The notes beneath the pieces are model-generated. The model had not been told where the DNA came from and did no database searches. It was given only the letters and a program-made list of their open reading frames with translations. From assembly GCF_000816105.1 (NCBI RefSeq), contig NZ_CP007140.1:620001-684000 (forward strand): a stretch of DNA of 64,000 nt, in the 5' to 3' direction. Both the position numbers and the translations under genes were made by a program. Below are positions 7,197 to 15,687 of this stretch, in pieces (position 1 is the stretch's first letter; every line of letters begins with the position of its first letter). Source of the stretch: Thermococcus guaymasensis DSM 11113 (lineage in GTDB: Archaea; Methanobacteriota_B; Thermococci; Thermococcales; Thermococcaceae).

Positions 7197-9082
7197 GCAA
7201 ACACCCCCAGGAGGATTATCAGGATGGCTATAGCTATGGCAAATCCACTCATAAGCGCGTTCATGTCGGGGTTCTGTGATTTGCCCCAGCGCGCGAGCCT
7301 CTCAACGGCCCTTATGAGGGGCATAAACATGGCCTCGTCGAGGTGCCTCACGGGGTAGTCGAGCGCGTCGTCGTAGTCCTTGATGAGGGGTAACTCGTGC
7401 TTGGGGACGACCTTTATGATGGGGAGTATGCGTTTGAGGTAAAACTCCTTGCCAGTTGAGAGGAAATAGTCGGCGGTAAAGCGCAGTATGTCGCCCATGT
7501 TGTAAAATATGAGGAGGAGCTCGCTGACGCGCTCGGTTGGCATCTTTCCGATTTTCCACCCGATGAGCGCCATGGCAACGAGCGTAAAGAGCGCTAAGAA
7601 CGAAGCAGGGCTCCCAAAGAACAGCTCAGCGGGGTTCTCAGGTAAAGGATAACCAAGCCCTTCAATTGACCCCGTAAGCCAGGGGAGCAGGATAAACGGG
7701 AACACCGATACGGTGAAGCTTACTAGTGCAACAGCTCCGGTTACCGCCCTCATCACAAAGGGAACCTCTTCCCTCTCTACCTCTCTCTTACAGAGGAGCC
7801 TGTTTACCCTCCTGACCTGGATTATCGAAGCCAGCGGGAATATCCCAAGGAAAGCCACCGTGACGACCATGAGCCAGAGGAGGACGTTGGTCGTGCCCAT
7901 CGGAGCGGTGTAGATCAGCCACTTGCTCATGAACGCCGAAAGCGGCGGGACTCCTGCCATTGAGAACACGGAGAGCGAGACGAGAAAAGCCATGACGTGG
8001 CCCTTAAGGAGCTTCCTTATTGAGCATATGTTGGGCTCCTCGCCGTGGTGCTCTATTGCGCCGAGGCCGAAGAAGAAGGCGCTCTTGTAGAGGATCTGGT
8101 AGAGGACGTGAAGCAACGCTCCGAGGAGGGCAACGGTTCCGAGGAAACTTCCTTTGAGCACGAGGGAGCTACCGAGGGCGAAGTAGGCTATTCCAACGTC
8201 CATGACGCTGTGGTATGCGAACTTGCGCTTGAGCTTTATCTCCCTGAAGGAGTAGAGGGTGGCGAAGGCCGTTACCGTCCCTATGAACGCAACGATGTAT
8301 CCGAAGGCCTCACCCGTCGGAATGATGAAGTGGGCAACCCTCAGGAGCATGTAGACCCCAAGACCCTCACCGATGAGGAAGACCGGAATAAATGGGCTTG
8401 GAAGTGAGCGGTAAACCCTCGGAACCCAGACGTGGAACGGAAAGGCCCCGCTCCTCACGAGGGAGGCGGAAAGGAAGAGGGCTAGGAGAAACGCAGGTCT
8501 CACGGGGAGCTTTCCAAGGTTTTCGTGAAGCTCATGGAAAGTCAGGTGGTGGAGGTCTCCCACTGCACCGCAAGCCAAGCCATTCGCTATGAGGAGAGGG
8601 ATTATCCCGAAGACCTGCGTGAGAACCAGGTAACGCCAGGTGGCCTTTGTTGAACCTCTCGTCTCGGACGCGAGAACCATGACAGCGGTAAACACCGCAA
8701 AGAGCTCGTAAGCGAGGGTAAGCCTCTCAACGTTGTCAGTAACCAGGAAGAGCACCGCCGAGAGGAGCGCCATGTTGGTTGCCATTGTCAGAAATCTGAC
8801 GTTGCCCTTGACCTCGTAGGAGGGGACGTAGAGTGAAAGAGAGAGTGTTGTAAAGGCCAAGACAAGGAGGAAGAGAGCCGAGAGAGGGTCTATCCTAACC
8901 GTCGTCGGGAGGAAAGGGATTATCTCGCCCTCAAGACCACTGAGGCCTTCAATTGAGACCCCGAAGAGCGCCAGTGAAGAGATGAACGTGAAGGCATAGG
9001 CTACCCTCTTTCCGGTGAATAGGCCGACCAAGGCCGCTATGAAGAGCAGTCCGAGGGCCAGCTCCAGGAAGTAGAGACTCAT
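7193..9082 (-). CDS. MrpA/NuoL-like large antiporter subunit with altered channel residues
   Basis: This 629-residue membrane protein has about 16 predicted spans. It ends in a NuoL-like extension: an amphipathic segment (HLDEAMFMPLIRAVERLARW) and a final membrane anchor. The TM5 glutamate is present (LAYELFAVFTAV). The TM7 region reads LVRSGAFPFHVWVPRVYRSL, with Arg in place of the usual Lys. The following helix (SPFIPVFLIGEGLGVYMLL) lacks the His of the usual LHAATMV. The central Lys of LKRKFAYHSVMDVG remains. It overlaps both neighbours by 4 nt. It is the MrpA-like member of the module, perhaps with changed ion coupling. Confidence 0.86.
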   Translation of the reverse strand: MSLYFLELALGLLFIAALVGLFTGKRVAYAFTFISSLALFGVSIEGLSGLEGEIIPFLPTTVRIDPLSALFLLVLAFTTLSLSLYVPSYEVKGNVRFLTMATNMALLSAVLFLVTDNVERLTLAYELFAVFTAVMVLASETRGSTKATWRYLVLTQVFGIIPLLIANGLACGAVGDLHHLTFHELHENLGKLPVRPAFLLALFLSASLVRSGAFPFHVWVPRVYRSLPSPFIPVFLIGEGLGVYMLLRVAHFIIPTGEAFGYIVAFIGTVTAFATLYSFREIKLKRKFAYHSVMDVGIAYFALGSSLVLKGSFLGTVALLGALLHVLYQILYKSAFFFGLGAIEHHGEEPNICSIRKLLKGHVMAFLVSLSVFSMAGVPPLSAFMSKWLIYTAPMGTTNVLLWLMVVTVAFLGIFPLASIIQVRRVNRLLCKREVEREEVPFVMRAVTGAVALVSFTVSVFPFILLPWLTGSIEGLGYPLPENPAELFFGSPASFLALFTLVAMALIGWKIGKMPTERVSELLLIFYNMGDILRFTADYFLSTGKEFYLKRILPIIKVVPKHELPLIKDYDDALDYPVRHLDEAMFMPLIRAVERLARWGKSQNPDMNALMSGFAIAIAILIILLGVFA

Positions 9083-10566
9083 GGTACCACCCCGTAGAAT
9101 GTTATCTCCTCAACGAGCGGGTAGGCGAGGTAAGCTGAAACGAGGCTCAGGACTATCAGTGCAATGAGAGAGGCTGAGATTATAGGGTGGGTATGAACTC
9201 TTACCACGTTTGGCTTTCCAAAGACGTTTCTCGTTATCCACTTGAGGCCGACCCAGAGGAAGACGGCCGAATCCGCCAGCACCATCAGTATCGGGAGCCA
9301 GGCCAGAGCGGAAACCCTGACGAGGCTCAGGTTAGTCAGCAGTTCTGCCTTACTGAATGCTATTCCCATAGGAGGTAGGCCCGCTAAACCGAGGAGTGCA
9401 ACGGTCCAAGCGAGGCCGTTTATCGGCAGTATTTCCCTGAGACCGCTTATCCGCCTCAAGTCGAGGGTTCCGAGGGAGTACGTGAAGGTTCCAGCGGTGA
9501 GGAATGCCAAGCCCTTGACGAAGGCGTGCGTTGTCAGCTGGAACATCGCGGCTTTAAGGCCGATGTCGAAGCCAGGGGCCTTGCCAGTAAGGCCTAGCAC
9601 GGCGTAGGTCAGGCCAACGAACATTATTCCCGCCTCTGCCACCGTCGAGTAAGCGAGCAGTCTCTTCGCGTCCTTCTGGACGGGGTAGTTGAGTATCGGG
9701 ATTAGGAGCGTGAGCGAGACCATTACGGCCATGAAGTAGAAAATCCAGACTGGCAAGGGCCCTATGAACTGAATAACCCTCGCGACGAGGTAAACGCCCA
9801 TCTCAACCATCGCCGCGCCGTGGAGGAAAGCGGAAGCGGGAGTCGGCGCCTCCATCGCGTCCGGAATCCAAGAGTAGGTCGGGAACTGGGCGCTCTTGGT
9901 GTAGCCTGCTATGAGCAGGGCGAGGAAGAGCCAGGGCTTAACCTCTGGTGAGACCTTCGAGAGCGAGAACAGGCTCAGGTCGTGGAGCTGGGTGAGGCCG
10001 ATGTAGATGGCCGTGTAGAAGCCTATCATGGCCCCTACGTTCGGGATTATGAAGGCCTTGAAGCCCGCCCTCCTTCCAGCGGGGGTGTTGTAGAAGCTCA
10101 CGACACCCCAGCAGGCAAGACCCATAAGCTCGAAGAAGATGAGCAGGCCGAGGAAGGTCGAGGAGTAGATAAAGCCGAGGGTGGCACCTTCAAAGAGGGT
10201 CATCCAGGCGTAGAAAAGGCCCCTTCCCTTTCCTCCGGGGTGGCCGACGTTCCTCTCGCTCATGTACTCGACGCCGTAGAACATGAAGATGAAGCCAGCG
10301 ACCGCCACGACGGTGCCTATTAAAACGCTCATTGGATCTATTATTATCCCGTAAACCTCACCGAACTGGGTGCTCTTGAGGTAGGTAATGTGAATCAGCT
10401 CCTCGTGGCCGAGGATGTAAATGACGGCAACGCCGAGCTGGAGGAGCATCGCCGTTATGAATGAGGTGAGCATTACCACGTCCGCTTTTCTCTCGTCGAG
10501 CTTGAAGAGGATTAGCCCGCCAATGAGAGGGACAGTGAACGCTAAGGTTGCGAGAAGGTCTATCAT
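9079..10566 (-). CDS. NuoM/MrpD-like antiporter subunit, first gene of the Mrp-type operon
   Basis: This 495-residue protein has about 14 spans and all usual channel residues: Glu in LIFFELMGLACWG, Lys in AGYTKSAQFPTYSWIPDAMEAP, His in ASAFLHGAAMVEMG and Lys in KDAKRLLAYSTVAEAG. The ATG at 10566 follows a GGGGGGTCA site; a start ten codons upstream has none. It overlaps the next gene by 4 nt. A TATA element about 50 bp upstream (10614-10627) makes it the head of the antiporter operon. It is one of three large antiporter subunits in this module, in addition to two in the hydrogenase module. Confidence 0.9.
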   Translation of the reverse strand: MIDLLATLAFTVPLIGGLILFKLDERKADVVMLTSFITAMLLQLGVAVIYILGHEELIHITYLKSTQFGEVYGIIIDPMSVLIGTVVAVAGFIFMFYGVEYMSERNVGHPGGKGRGLFYAWMTLFEGATLGFIYSSTFLGLLIFFELMGLACWGVVSFYNTPAGRRAGFKAFIIPNVGAMIGFYTAIYIGLTQLHDLSLFSLSKVSPEVKPWLFLALLIAGYTKSAQFPTYSWIPDAMEAPTPASAFLHGAAMVEMGVYLVARVIQFIGPLPVWIFYFMAVMVSLTLLIPILNYPVQKDAKRLLAYSTVAEAGIMFVGLTYAVLGLTGKAPGFDIGLKAAMFQLTTHAFVKGLAFLTAGTFTYSLGTLDLRRISGLREILPINGLAWTVALLGLAGLPPMGIAFSKAELLTNLSLVRVSALAWLPILMVLADSAVFLWVGLKWITRNVFGKPNVVRVHTHPIISASLIALIVLSLVSAYLAYPLVEEITFYGVVP

Positions 10567-10582
10567 GACTGACCCCCCAGTC
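10567..10582 (-). promoter_or_regulatory. Inverted repeat around the ribosome-binding site of the antiporter operon
   Basis: GACTG and CAGTC flank the G-rich ribosome-binding site directly before the ATG at 10566, so the mRNA could form a 5-bp hairpin showing the site in its loop. The half-sites resemble the TetR palindrome near fdhA, but their spacing is 8 rather than 4, so I do not call it an operator. Confidence 0.35.
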
Positions 10583-10613
10583 GGGTTAAAGTCCATTCGG
10601 TTTGTCTAACGAA

Positions 10614-10627
10614 CCTTTTTAAAGTTT
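10614..10627 (-). promoter_or_regulatory. TATA box for the Mrp-type operon
   Basis: On the minus strand AAACTTTAAAAAGG lies about 25 bp upstream of a predicted start near 10590, preceded by an A-rich BRE-like run. The 145-nt gap between the upstream gene and the antiporter start fits a separate transcript. Confidence 0.6.
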
Positions 10628-10711
10628 TTCGTTTTTCTTCGAAAGGTCTTTAGGCAAAAGTTAAATTAGAGCTAAAATTTGAGGAATGCTCAGAAGGCCT
10701 TTCGACTGATT

Positions 10712-11158
10712 TTAATCGTTCCTCTCCTCGTCGACTTGGATGTACTCGATGGTGCTGATGTACTTCACGTAGTCCATTGCTTTCTTGGGGTTCAGCATGT
10801 CGCTCATGAGGTTCTGGAAGTAGTTGTTTTTATCGTAGGCGACCTCGTAGTTCACAACCACGTCAAGGTAGCCGGAGTGGAAGTTCTCCGCCTCCTCACG
10901 CGTGTATAGCTCGAAGGAGACGTGATAGCCGTACTTCTCCTCTATCGGGTCGCGAATGTTCTCCACGAAGTCCGCCATACGGTTCATCTTCACCGGGTCG
11001 TAGGGTTTATCGATGATTACGACAACGTCTATCTCTGGGAACTCTGGGTCTCGGAGATGCCTTCCGTAGAAGACTATCGAGAGAAGGTTGTCGCCGTAGA
11101 AGTCTCTCACGCGCCTGATTAACTCCTCCTTGGCTGCCTTTAGGGTCTCCCCGTCCAT
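10712..11158 (-). CDS. Degenerate nucleotidyltransferase-domain protein
   Basis: This 148-residue protein resembles a minimal nucleotidyltransferase: a helix followed by LLSIVFYGRHLRDPEFPEIDVVVIIDKP. The active-site GS is replaced by GR, and the usual SDxD aspartate pair appears as EID, so catalysis is doubtful. The C-terminal half has no recognisable partner domain and no HEPN gene lies next to it. It follows the hydrogenase operon after 39 nt, with its own GAGGTGAGAAG ribosome-binding site. In T. onnurineus a formate transporter gene lies in the comparable part of the cluster. A regulatory or binding role is possible but unproven. Confidence 0.7.
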   Translation of the reverse strand: MDGETLKAAKEELIRRVRDFYGDNLLSIVFYGRHLRDPEFPEIDVVVIIDKPYDPVKMNRMADFVENIRDPIEEKYGYHVSFELYTREEAENFHSGYLDVVVNYEVAYDKNNYFQNLMSDMLNPKKAMDYVKYISTIEYIQVDEERND

Positions 11159-11197
11159 CTTCTCACCTCACTTGAAATAAGTTTGGAAAATAAAAGT

Positions 11198-11524
11198 TTA
11201 GTCGAAGCTCGGCCGATAGCGGTACTCTATGTGGAGCTTGCTCTCTGCGTCGAGCTTTCCTGCTGCTTCAAGCAGGACCTTCCGGTCTTTCTCGGGCAAC
11301 TCTTTAATCGGGAGCCTCAGCACGTCCCTGACTTCTATGTCGAAGGCCCTCGCGTTCTCGTCTATTCCGAGAGCGGACTTTATGAACTTCACAGCCTCCT
11401 CGCTGAGCTCGCCCTCCTCCTCTATGATGAGCAGGTCGCCGGCGTAGTGGCCCGTAATCCTCGCCGAGTACTCGGGGTAGTCCTCGTACTTGAAGCGGTA
11501 GAGCTTCCAGGGCACCTCAGACAC
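11198..11524 (-). CDS. Small conserved protein of the hydrogenase operon
   Basis: This 108-residue soluble protein (VPWKLYRFKYEDYPEYSARI near its start, EVRDVLRLPIKELPEKDRK in its middle) has no membrane span and no cysteines. I chose the GTG at 11524, which overlaps the end of the NuoB-like gene by 8 nt; a second GTG three codons later is possible. Its place at the end of the hydrogenase genes suggests an accessory or assembly part, or a small peripheral subunit. I do not recognise a named family. Confidence 0.7.
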   Translation of the reverse strand: MSEVPWKLYRFKYEDYPEYSARITGHYAGDLLIIEEEGELSEEAVKFIKSALGIDENARAFDIEVRDVLRLPIKELPEKDRKVLLEAAGKLDAESKLHIEYRYRPSFD

Positions 11525-12350
11525 CCGCTGTAACCGGATACTTCCTCTTAAGAGCCTCACCGAGGGAGTGGTACTCGTCGTAGAGGCGCCAGAACTCGTT
11601 CTCAAGGAAGCGCATGGCTACCTTTACCCTGGAGTCCTTCTCCTTGAGGAAGTAGCCCGTGACGAGGTCGTGGAGCTTCTCCCTCGGGTTCTCGGGGCTT
11701 TCTTTGAAGGCCCTGTCAACGAGCTCGATGAAGTCGTTGAGGACGGCCTCCCTGTCGTAGTAGCCTATGACGCGCCTGAGCTCCTCCCTCAAGGTTAGCC
11801 AGTAGCGGAGCGGTATAGGTCTCTCTGGGATTCTGAACTCGACCTCGTTCTCTTTGCTCGGCGTTTCCTTCGGCGGGAGCGCGACCCAGTACTCACCCTT
11901 CATCTTCTTCTCCTTGATGCCGAGCAGTTGAGCGACGCCGTAGAGTATCTCCTCCGGGCTCGGCGGACAGCCCGGGATGTACATGTCTATCGGCACTATC
12001 ATCTCGGGCCCGCCGCTCCTGAGCCTGTCCCTGCCGCGCTGGGGGGAGGTGTTGTAGAGGGCGTAGCTGTTGTAGAAGATTCCACCGCTCGAGGCGCACG
12101 TACCCACGGCGACCACTATCCTAGGCTTGGGGGGCATGGCCTCGTAGGCCTTCTTGAGCGCTATCCTCGTCTGCCTTGTGAGCGGGCCGGTGATGAAGAG
12201 CGCATCCGCGTGCCTCGGGTTGGGAACGACCTTGACACCGAGCCTCTCGAGGTCGTAGTAGGGGCTGAGTACATCGAGCACCTCGATGTCACAGCCGTTA
12301 CACGAACCGGCATCAACGTGATAGACCCAGACGGACTTGAGCTTGGCCAT
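11517..12350 (-). CDS. hycG: [NiFe] hydrogenase small subunit (HycG/NuoB-like)
   Basis: This 277-residue protein carries the cysteines of the proximal [4Fe-4S] cluster: SCNGCDIEVLD near residue 20, VGTCASSGG near 98 and PGCPPSPEE near 140. This matches group 4 hydrogenase small subunits and NuoB. Compared with NuoB it has a long helical C-terminal extension of about 110 residues rich in charged residues. The ATG at 12350 overlaps the stop of the ferredoxin-like gene (TGATG) and follows a GGGGTGAG site. It passes electrons between the polyferredoxin and the nickel site in the large subunit. Confidence 0.93.
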   Translation of the reverse strand: MAKLKSVWVYHVDAGSCNGCDIEVLDVLSPYYDLERLGVKVVPNPRHADALFITGPLTRQTRIALKKAYEAMPPKPRIVVAVGTCASSGGIFYNSYALYNTSPQRGRDRLRSGGPEMIVPIDMYIPGCPPSPEEILYGVAQLLGIKEKKMKGEYWVALPPKETPSKENEVEFRIPERPIPLRYWLTLREELRRVIGYYDREAVLNDFIELVDRAFKESPENPREKLHDLVTGYFLKEKDSRVKVAMRFLENEFWRLYDEYHSLGEALKRKYPVTAGV

Positions 12351-12955
12351 CACTCCTCACCCCCTTTCTTCACGAGCATGAAAGCTGAAAGCGGGACTCC
12401 CTCTGTCTCCCTGAGTTTCTCGACGGTTCTGCGCATCTTCTCTTCCTGCGTCAGCTTAATCCTGTCTTCGAGCGCGTACATATCGATGATTTCCTTGGGC
12501 AGGATGTTCTTGACGTACTCAATCTGCCTCTCTGTGAAGTCGAGGTACTCGCCACACTCCTCGCAGTAGGCCAGCTTGTGCTCAACGACCTCGACGAGAT
12601 CCTCCTTGTTGTTGGTTGCTATTTCGAAGATGTTAGTCGGCTCCATCGCGCCGGTCGGGCAGACCTCAACACAGCGGTGGCACCTTATACAGCGAGCCGC
12701 GTTGAAGGTGAGCCTCTTGACGCCTCTCTTTTTGTCCCACTCAAGGATTAACGCATCGGGCGGGCAGGCGTTGACGCAGGCTCCACAGCCTATGCACTTC
12801 TCCGGGTTTATGTGCGGGATTCCCCTGTACTCGGGTGGCTTCTCGACCTCAATAAAAGGATAGGGAGTGGTGACGGGGGCCTTTTCGCTGAACTTCTCGA
12901 CCTCGAAGCGGTCCCACTTCTTGAGCTTCTCGGTGTAGGAGAGGCTCTCGGCCAT
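12350..12955 (-). CDS. hycF: HycF/NuoI-like two-cluster ferredoxin subunit
   Basis: This 201-residue protein has two classical [4Fe-4S] motifs, CIGCGACVNACP (about residues 55-66) and CIRCHRCVEVCP (about 90-101), as in NuoI/HycF. About 35 residues later there is an extra CEECGEYLDF pair that may bind a further metal. The start shares one base with the stop of the large subunit gene, and its stop overlaps the small subunit start. It carries electrons from the formate dehydrogenase ferredoxin subunit to the hydrogenase. Confidence 0.92.
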   Translation of the reverse strand: MAESLSYTEKLKKWDRFEVEKFSEKAPVTTPYPFIEVEKPPEYRGIPHINPEKCIGCGACVNACPPDALILEWDKKRGVKRLTFNAARCIRCHRCVEVCPTGAMEPTNIFEIATNNKEDLVEVVEHKLAYCEECGEYLDFTERQIEYVKNILPKEIIDMYALEDRIKLTQEEKMRRTVEKLRETEGVPLSAFMLVKKGGEE

Positions 12956-14754
12956 CAGAACACCCCCTTGTACTTAATGGAGAGCTCGTTGAACTCAGCC
13001 TCGGTGAGAACCCTAACTTTACCCGTCTCCACGTTAACGAACTGAACCCTCTCGGTACAGGAGTAGCACGGGTCAATGCTCGCTATGATGAGCGGTGCGT
13101 CTGCAACGTGGTAGCCCTTGAGCATCTCCGGCACGGCGGGCAGGTTATTGTAAGTAGGCGCACGAACCTTCCAGCGGTAGACCTTGTTCTTCTCGCCGGT
13201 CATGACGTAGTGAACCACCTCACCGCGGTGGGCCTCGGTGAAGCCCAAAGCTTCTTCGTACTCGGGCAGGCTTCCTATCGGCGTGAATATGTCGCCGCCC
13301 GGCATCTGGTCTATGAGCTGCTCAACAATCCAGATGCTCTCGAAGAGCTCGTCCATCCTGACGAGAACCCTAGCTAAAACGTCGCCCTCCTTGTAAACTG
13401 GAACCTTGAAGTCAACCTCGTTGTAGGCAGTAGCGGTCTTCGTTGCCTGGTCGAGCCTCGCATCGATCTTCCTTCCGCTGGCCCTCGCCGTAGGTCCGAG
13501 GACGGAGTAGGCCTTGGCCACCTTGTACGGCAGGATTCCAACCCCTTCGGCGCGCTTGATGAAGGTGTTGGTGTTCAGAGCGATGTCGAGGAACTTCTTG
13601 GTCTCCTCACGTATCTGCTTGACGACCTTGAGTATCTCCTCCTTGCGGTAGTCCAGGAGGTCTCTCCTGACACCGCCGACGATGTTCATCCCGTACTGCT
13701 TCCTGTTTCCTGTAAGCCTCTCAACGAGCCACATGACCGGCTCACGGATTCTCCACGCGTGCATGAAGCCCGTATCGTAGCCGACGAGGTGAGCGGCAAT
13801 GCCGACCCAGAGAAGGTGGTTGTGAATCCTCTCCAGCTCAAGCATCAGAGTCCTTATGTAACGCGCCCTGTCAGGGATTTCCACGTCGGCCAGGCGCTCG
13901 ACGGCCATCGCGTAGCTGACGGAGTGCTGGTAGCCACAGATTCCGCAGATTCTCTCGGCAAGGAAGAGCACCTGGTTGTAGGTCAGCCTTCCCTCTCCAG
14001 TCTTCTCTATTCCGCGGTGGGAGTAGAACCCGCGGTAATCGACGTCGACTATCTCCTCGCCCTTGACGAAGAGCCTGAAGTGGGCCGGCTCCTCTATGCC
14101 CGCGTGAACGGGACCCATCGGGACGAGCGTCGTTCCCTCTGGTGTCTCTCTGTACTCCGTCTTGGGCTCTGTGACCGGCGAGTGCCTGTAGTCCATGTCC
14201 TTTCTAAGCGGATAAACTCCTTCGGGCCAGTCCTCAGGCAGAATAAGCCTCCTCGGGTCTGGATGACCAACGGGGTTGAAGCCGAGTAGGTCCTTGACTT
14301 CCCTCTCTATCCAGAGGGCAGCGGGGAGCTTTGCCGCGACGCTAGGGAAGCTGGGGTCGTCAGCTGGCATATATGCCTTGAGGAAGACCCAGTAGTTCTC
14401 GTCCATGTTGAAGGGCTCAACCTGAACGTTGAGGAAGGGCATATAGACAAAGTGGCCGTTGAGCGGTCTCTCGTCGGTTCCAACGGCGGTCGAGAGGTGG
14501 GTCTCCTTGAACTCGGGGTGGTTGTGCCACCAGAGCACCGCCTCAGGAAGAACTTCCCTGTCGATGACGAACATGTACTGCCCGTAGGTCATCCTCTTGC
14601 ACTCTCTAATGTGCTCCTTGAAGGCCTCATAAAACTCCCTCAGGCCCTTCCTTTCAGCCAGGATTTCGTTAACGTCCGCCTTTTTGCAATGGCCGTTTTC
14701 ACAGGCCCTGCACTCAAACTCGAAATGAGCTTCCAAATCCTTCGTCCTAACCAT
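12955..14754 (-). CDS. hycE: Group 4 [NiFe] hydrogenase large subunit, NuoC-NuoD fusion (HycE-like)
   Basis: The 599-residue protein joins a NuoC-like domain (residues about 1-170) to a NuoD/HycE domain. Both nickel-binding motifs are intact: RICGICGYQHS in the middle and DPCYSCTER near the C-terminus, so an active hydrogenase is expected. About 30 residues follow the CTER motif, the kind of tail removed by HycI (1129-1611). The N-terminus has ECRACENGHC, a cysteine cluster not needed for the nickel site. The ATG at 14754 follows a GGTGGTGA site, 2 nt after the hycD-like stop. It makes H2 using electrons from formate, or the reverse. Confidence 0.94.
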   Translation of the reverse strand: MVRTKDLEAHFEFECRACENGHCKKADVNEILAERKGLREFYEAFKEHIRECKRMTYGQYMFVIDREVLPEAVLWWHNHPEFKETHLSTAVGTDERPLNGHFVYMPFLNVQVEPFNMDENYWVFLKAYMPADDPSFPSVAAKLPAALWIEREVKDLLGFNPVGHPDPRRLILPEDWPEGVYPLRKDMDYRHSPVTEPKTEYRETPEGTTLVPMGPVHAGIEEPAHFRLFVKGEEIVDVDYRGFYSHRGIEKTGEGRLTYNQVLFLAERICGICGYQHSVSYAMAVERLADVEIPDRARYIRTLMLELERIHNHLLWVGIAAHLVGYDTGFMHAWRIREPVMWLVERLTGNRKQYGMNIVGGVRRDLLDYRKEEILKVVKQIREETKKFLDIALNTNTFIKRAEGVGILPYKVAKAYSVLGPTARASGRKIDARLDQATKTATAYNEVDFKVPVYKEGDVLARVLVRMDELFESIWIVEQLIDQMPGGDIFTPIGSLPEYEEALGFTEAHRGEVVHYVMTGEKNKVYRWKVRAPTYNNLPAVPEMLKGYHVADAPLIIASIDPCYSCTERVQFVNVETGKVRVLTEAEFNELSIKYKGVF

Positions 14755-14756
14755 CT

Positions 14757-15677
14757 TCACCACCCCATGAACGCCATTGCGAGGATTACAATTCCCGCAA
14801 AGAAAGCCCTCGTGTTCATCTTAATGACGTGGTCTATCCTAAGCCTTGCGTTGGTGGCTTCCAGAGCCGCTATAATGGGGTAGAACGCTATCGTCAGCAG
14901 GAACTGAAGGGCCAGCACCAGTGCTGCCTTCTCCGCCGTGTCTACTGGTCCGACCCACGGGAGGACGAGCATGCTGACGAAGAACCACAGCAGGGCGAAG
15001 CGCTTGATGTAGATGGCGTAGTAGAAGACTCCGAGGAGCCTTCCGCTGTACTCAGCTAAAGGACCGCCTATGACCTCCTGCTCTGCCTCGGCTATGTCGA
15101 AGGGCACGAAGCCGCTCTCAACGTAGAGCGCGTAAGCGAGCAAGACGTAGGTCATGACGAGTGAGGGCGTGAGGTGAAGGTTCGCTATTATGTCCGCTAT
15201 GTTGAGCGAACCCGCGTTGTAAGCAAGGACGCCATAGAGTATCGCTATTAGCGGTTCGACGGTGAGGACGATCTGCATCTCCCTCGACGAACCTATGTGG
15301 CTGAAGGCGTTCTGGACGCTGAGGCCCGCCAGGATGAGGAAGACGCTGACCATCAGCACCACGTAGAAGAACACCACTAGGTTGAATCCGAAGTCAACGG
15401 GAACTACGTTGCCGTATGGCAGGAGCAGAGCCGCCGATATCGCCGAAGCGAGTGCAAGGTATGGCGCCCATGTAAAGATGGCGCTGGTAGTTGGCTTGAC
15501 CGAGGGGAGGGCAAAGAGCTTGTTGAGATCGTACCACGTCTGCATGAGGGGTGGACCGCGCCTGTACTGGAGTCTCGCCTTGACCCTCCTAGCTATACCG
15601 TCGAGGAAAGGAGGCAGGAACAGCAGCAGGATGATGCCCGCAAGGCTGAACCCAAGTTTGACCGCGTCTATCTCCAT
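14757..15677 (-). CDS. hycD: HycD/NuoH-like membrane subunit
   Basis: This 306-residue protein has about 8 membrane spans. RRVKARLQYRRGPPLMQTWYDL near the N-terminus and the FDIAEAEQEVIGGPLAEYSG loop are the NuoH/HycD signatures. The ATG at 15677 follows GAGGTGAGGGAG and was preferred over a slightly upstream GTG. NuoH-type subunits anchor the peripheral arm and link it to the antiporter-like subunits. The gene sits between the NuoL-like and large subunit genes with gaps of 10 and 2 nt. Confidence 0.94.
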   Translation of the reverse strand: MEIDAVKLGFSLAGIILLLFLPPFLDGIARRVKARLQYRRGPPLMQTWYDLNKLFALPSVKPTTSAIFTWAPYLALASAISAALLLPYGNVVPVDFGFNLVVFFYVVLMVSVFLILAGLSVQNAFSHIGSSREMQIVLTVEPLIAILYGVLAYNAGSLNIADIIANLHLTPSLVMTYVLLAYALYVESGFVPFDIAEAEQEVIGGPLAEYSGRLLGVFYYAIYIKRFALLWFFVSMLVLPWVGPVDTAEKAALVLALQFLLTIAFYPIIAALEATNARLRIDHVIKMNTRAFFAGIVILAMAFMGW

Positions 15678-15687
15678 CTCCCTCACC

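Noticed and set aside
10566-10583. Fourth copy of the TetR palindrome
   Set aside because: Half-sites TGACT and AGTCG are 8 bp apart instead of 4 and one base deviates; better explained as an inverted repeat around the ribosome-binding site.
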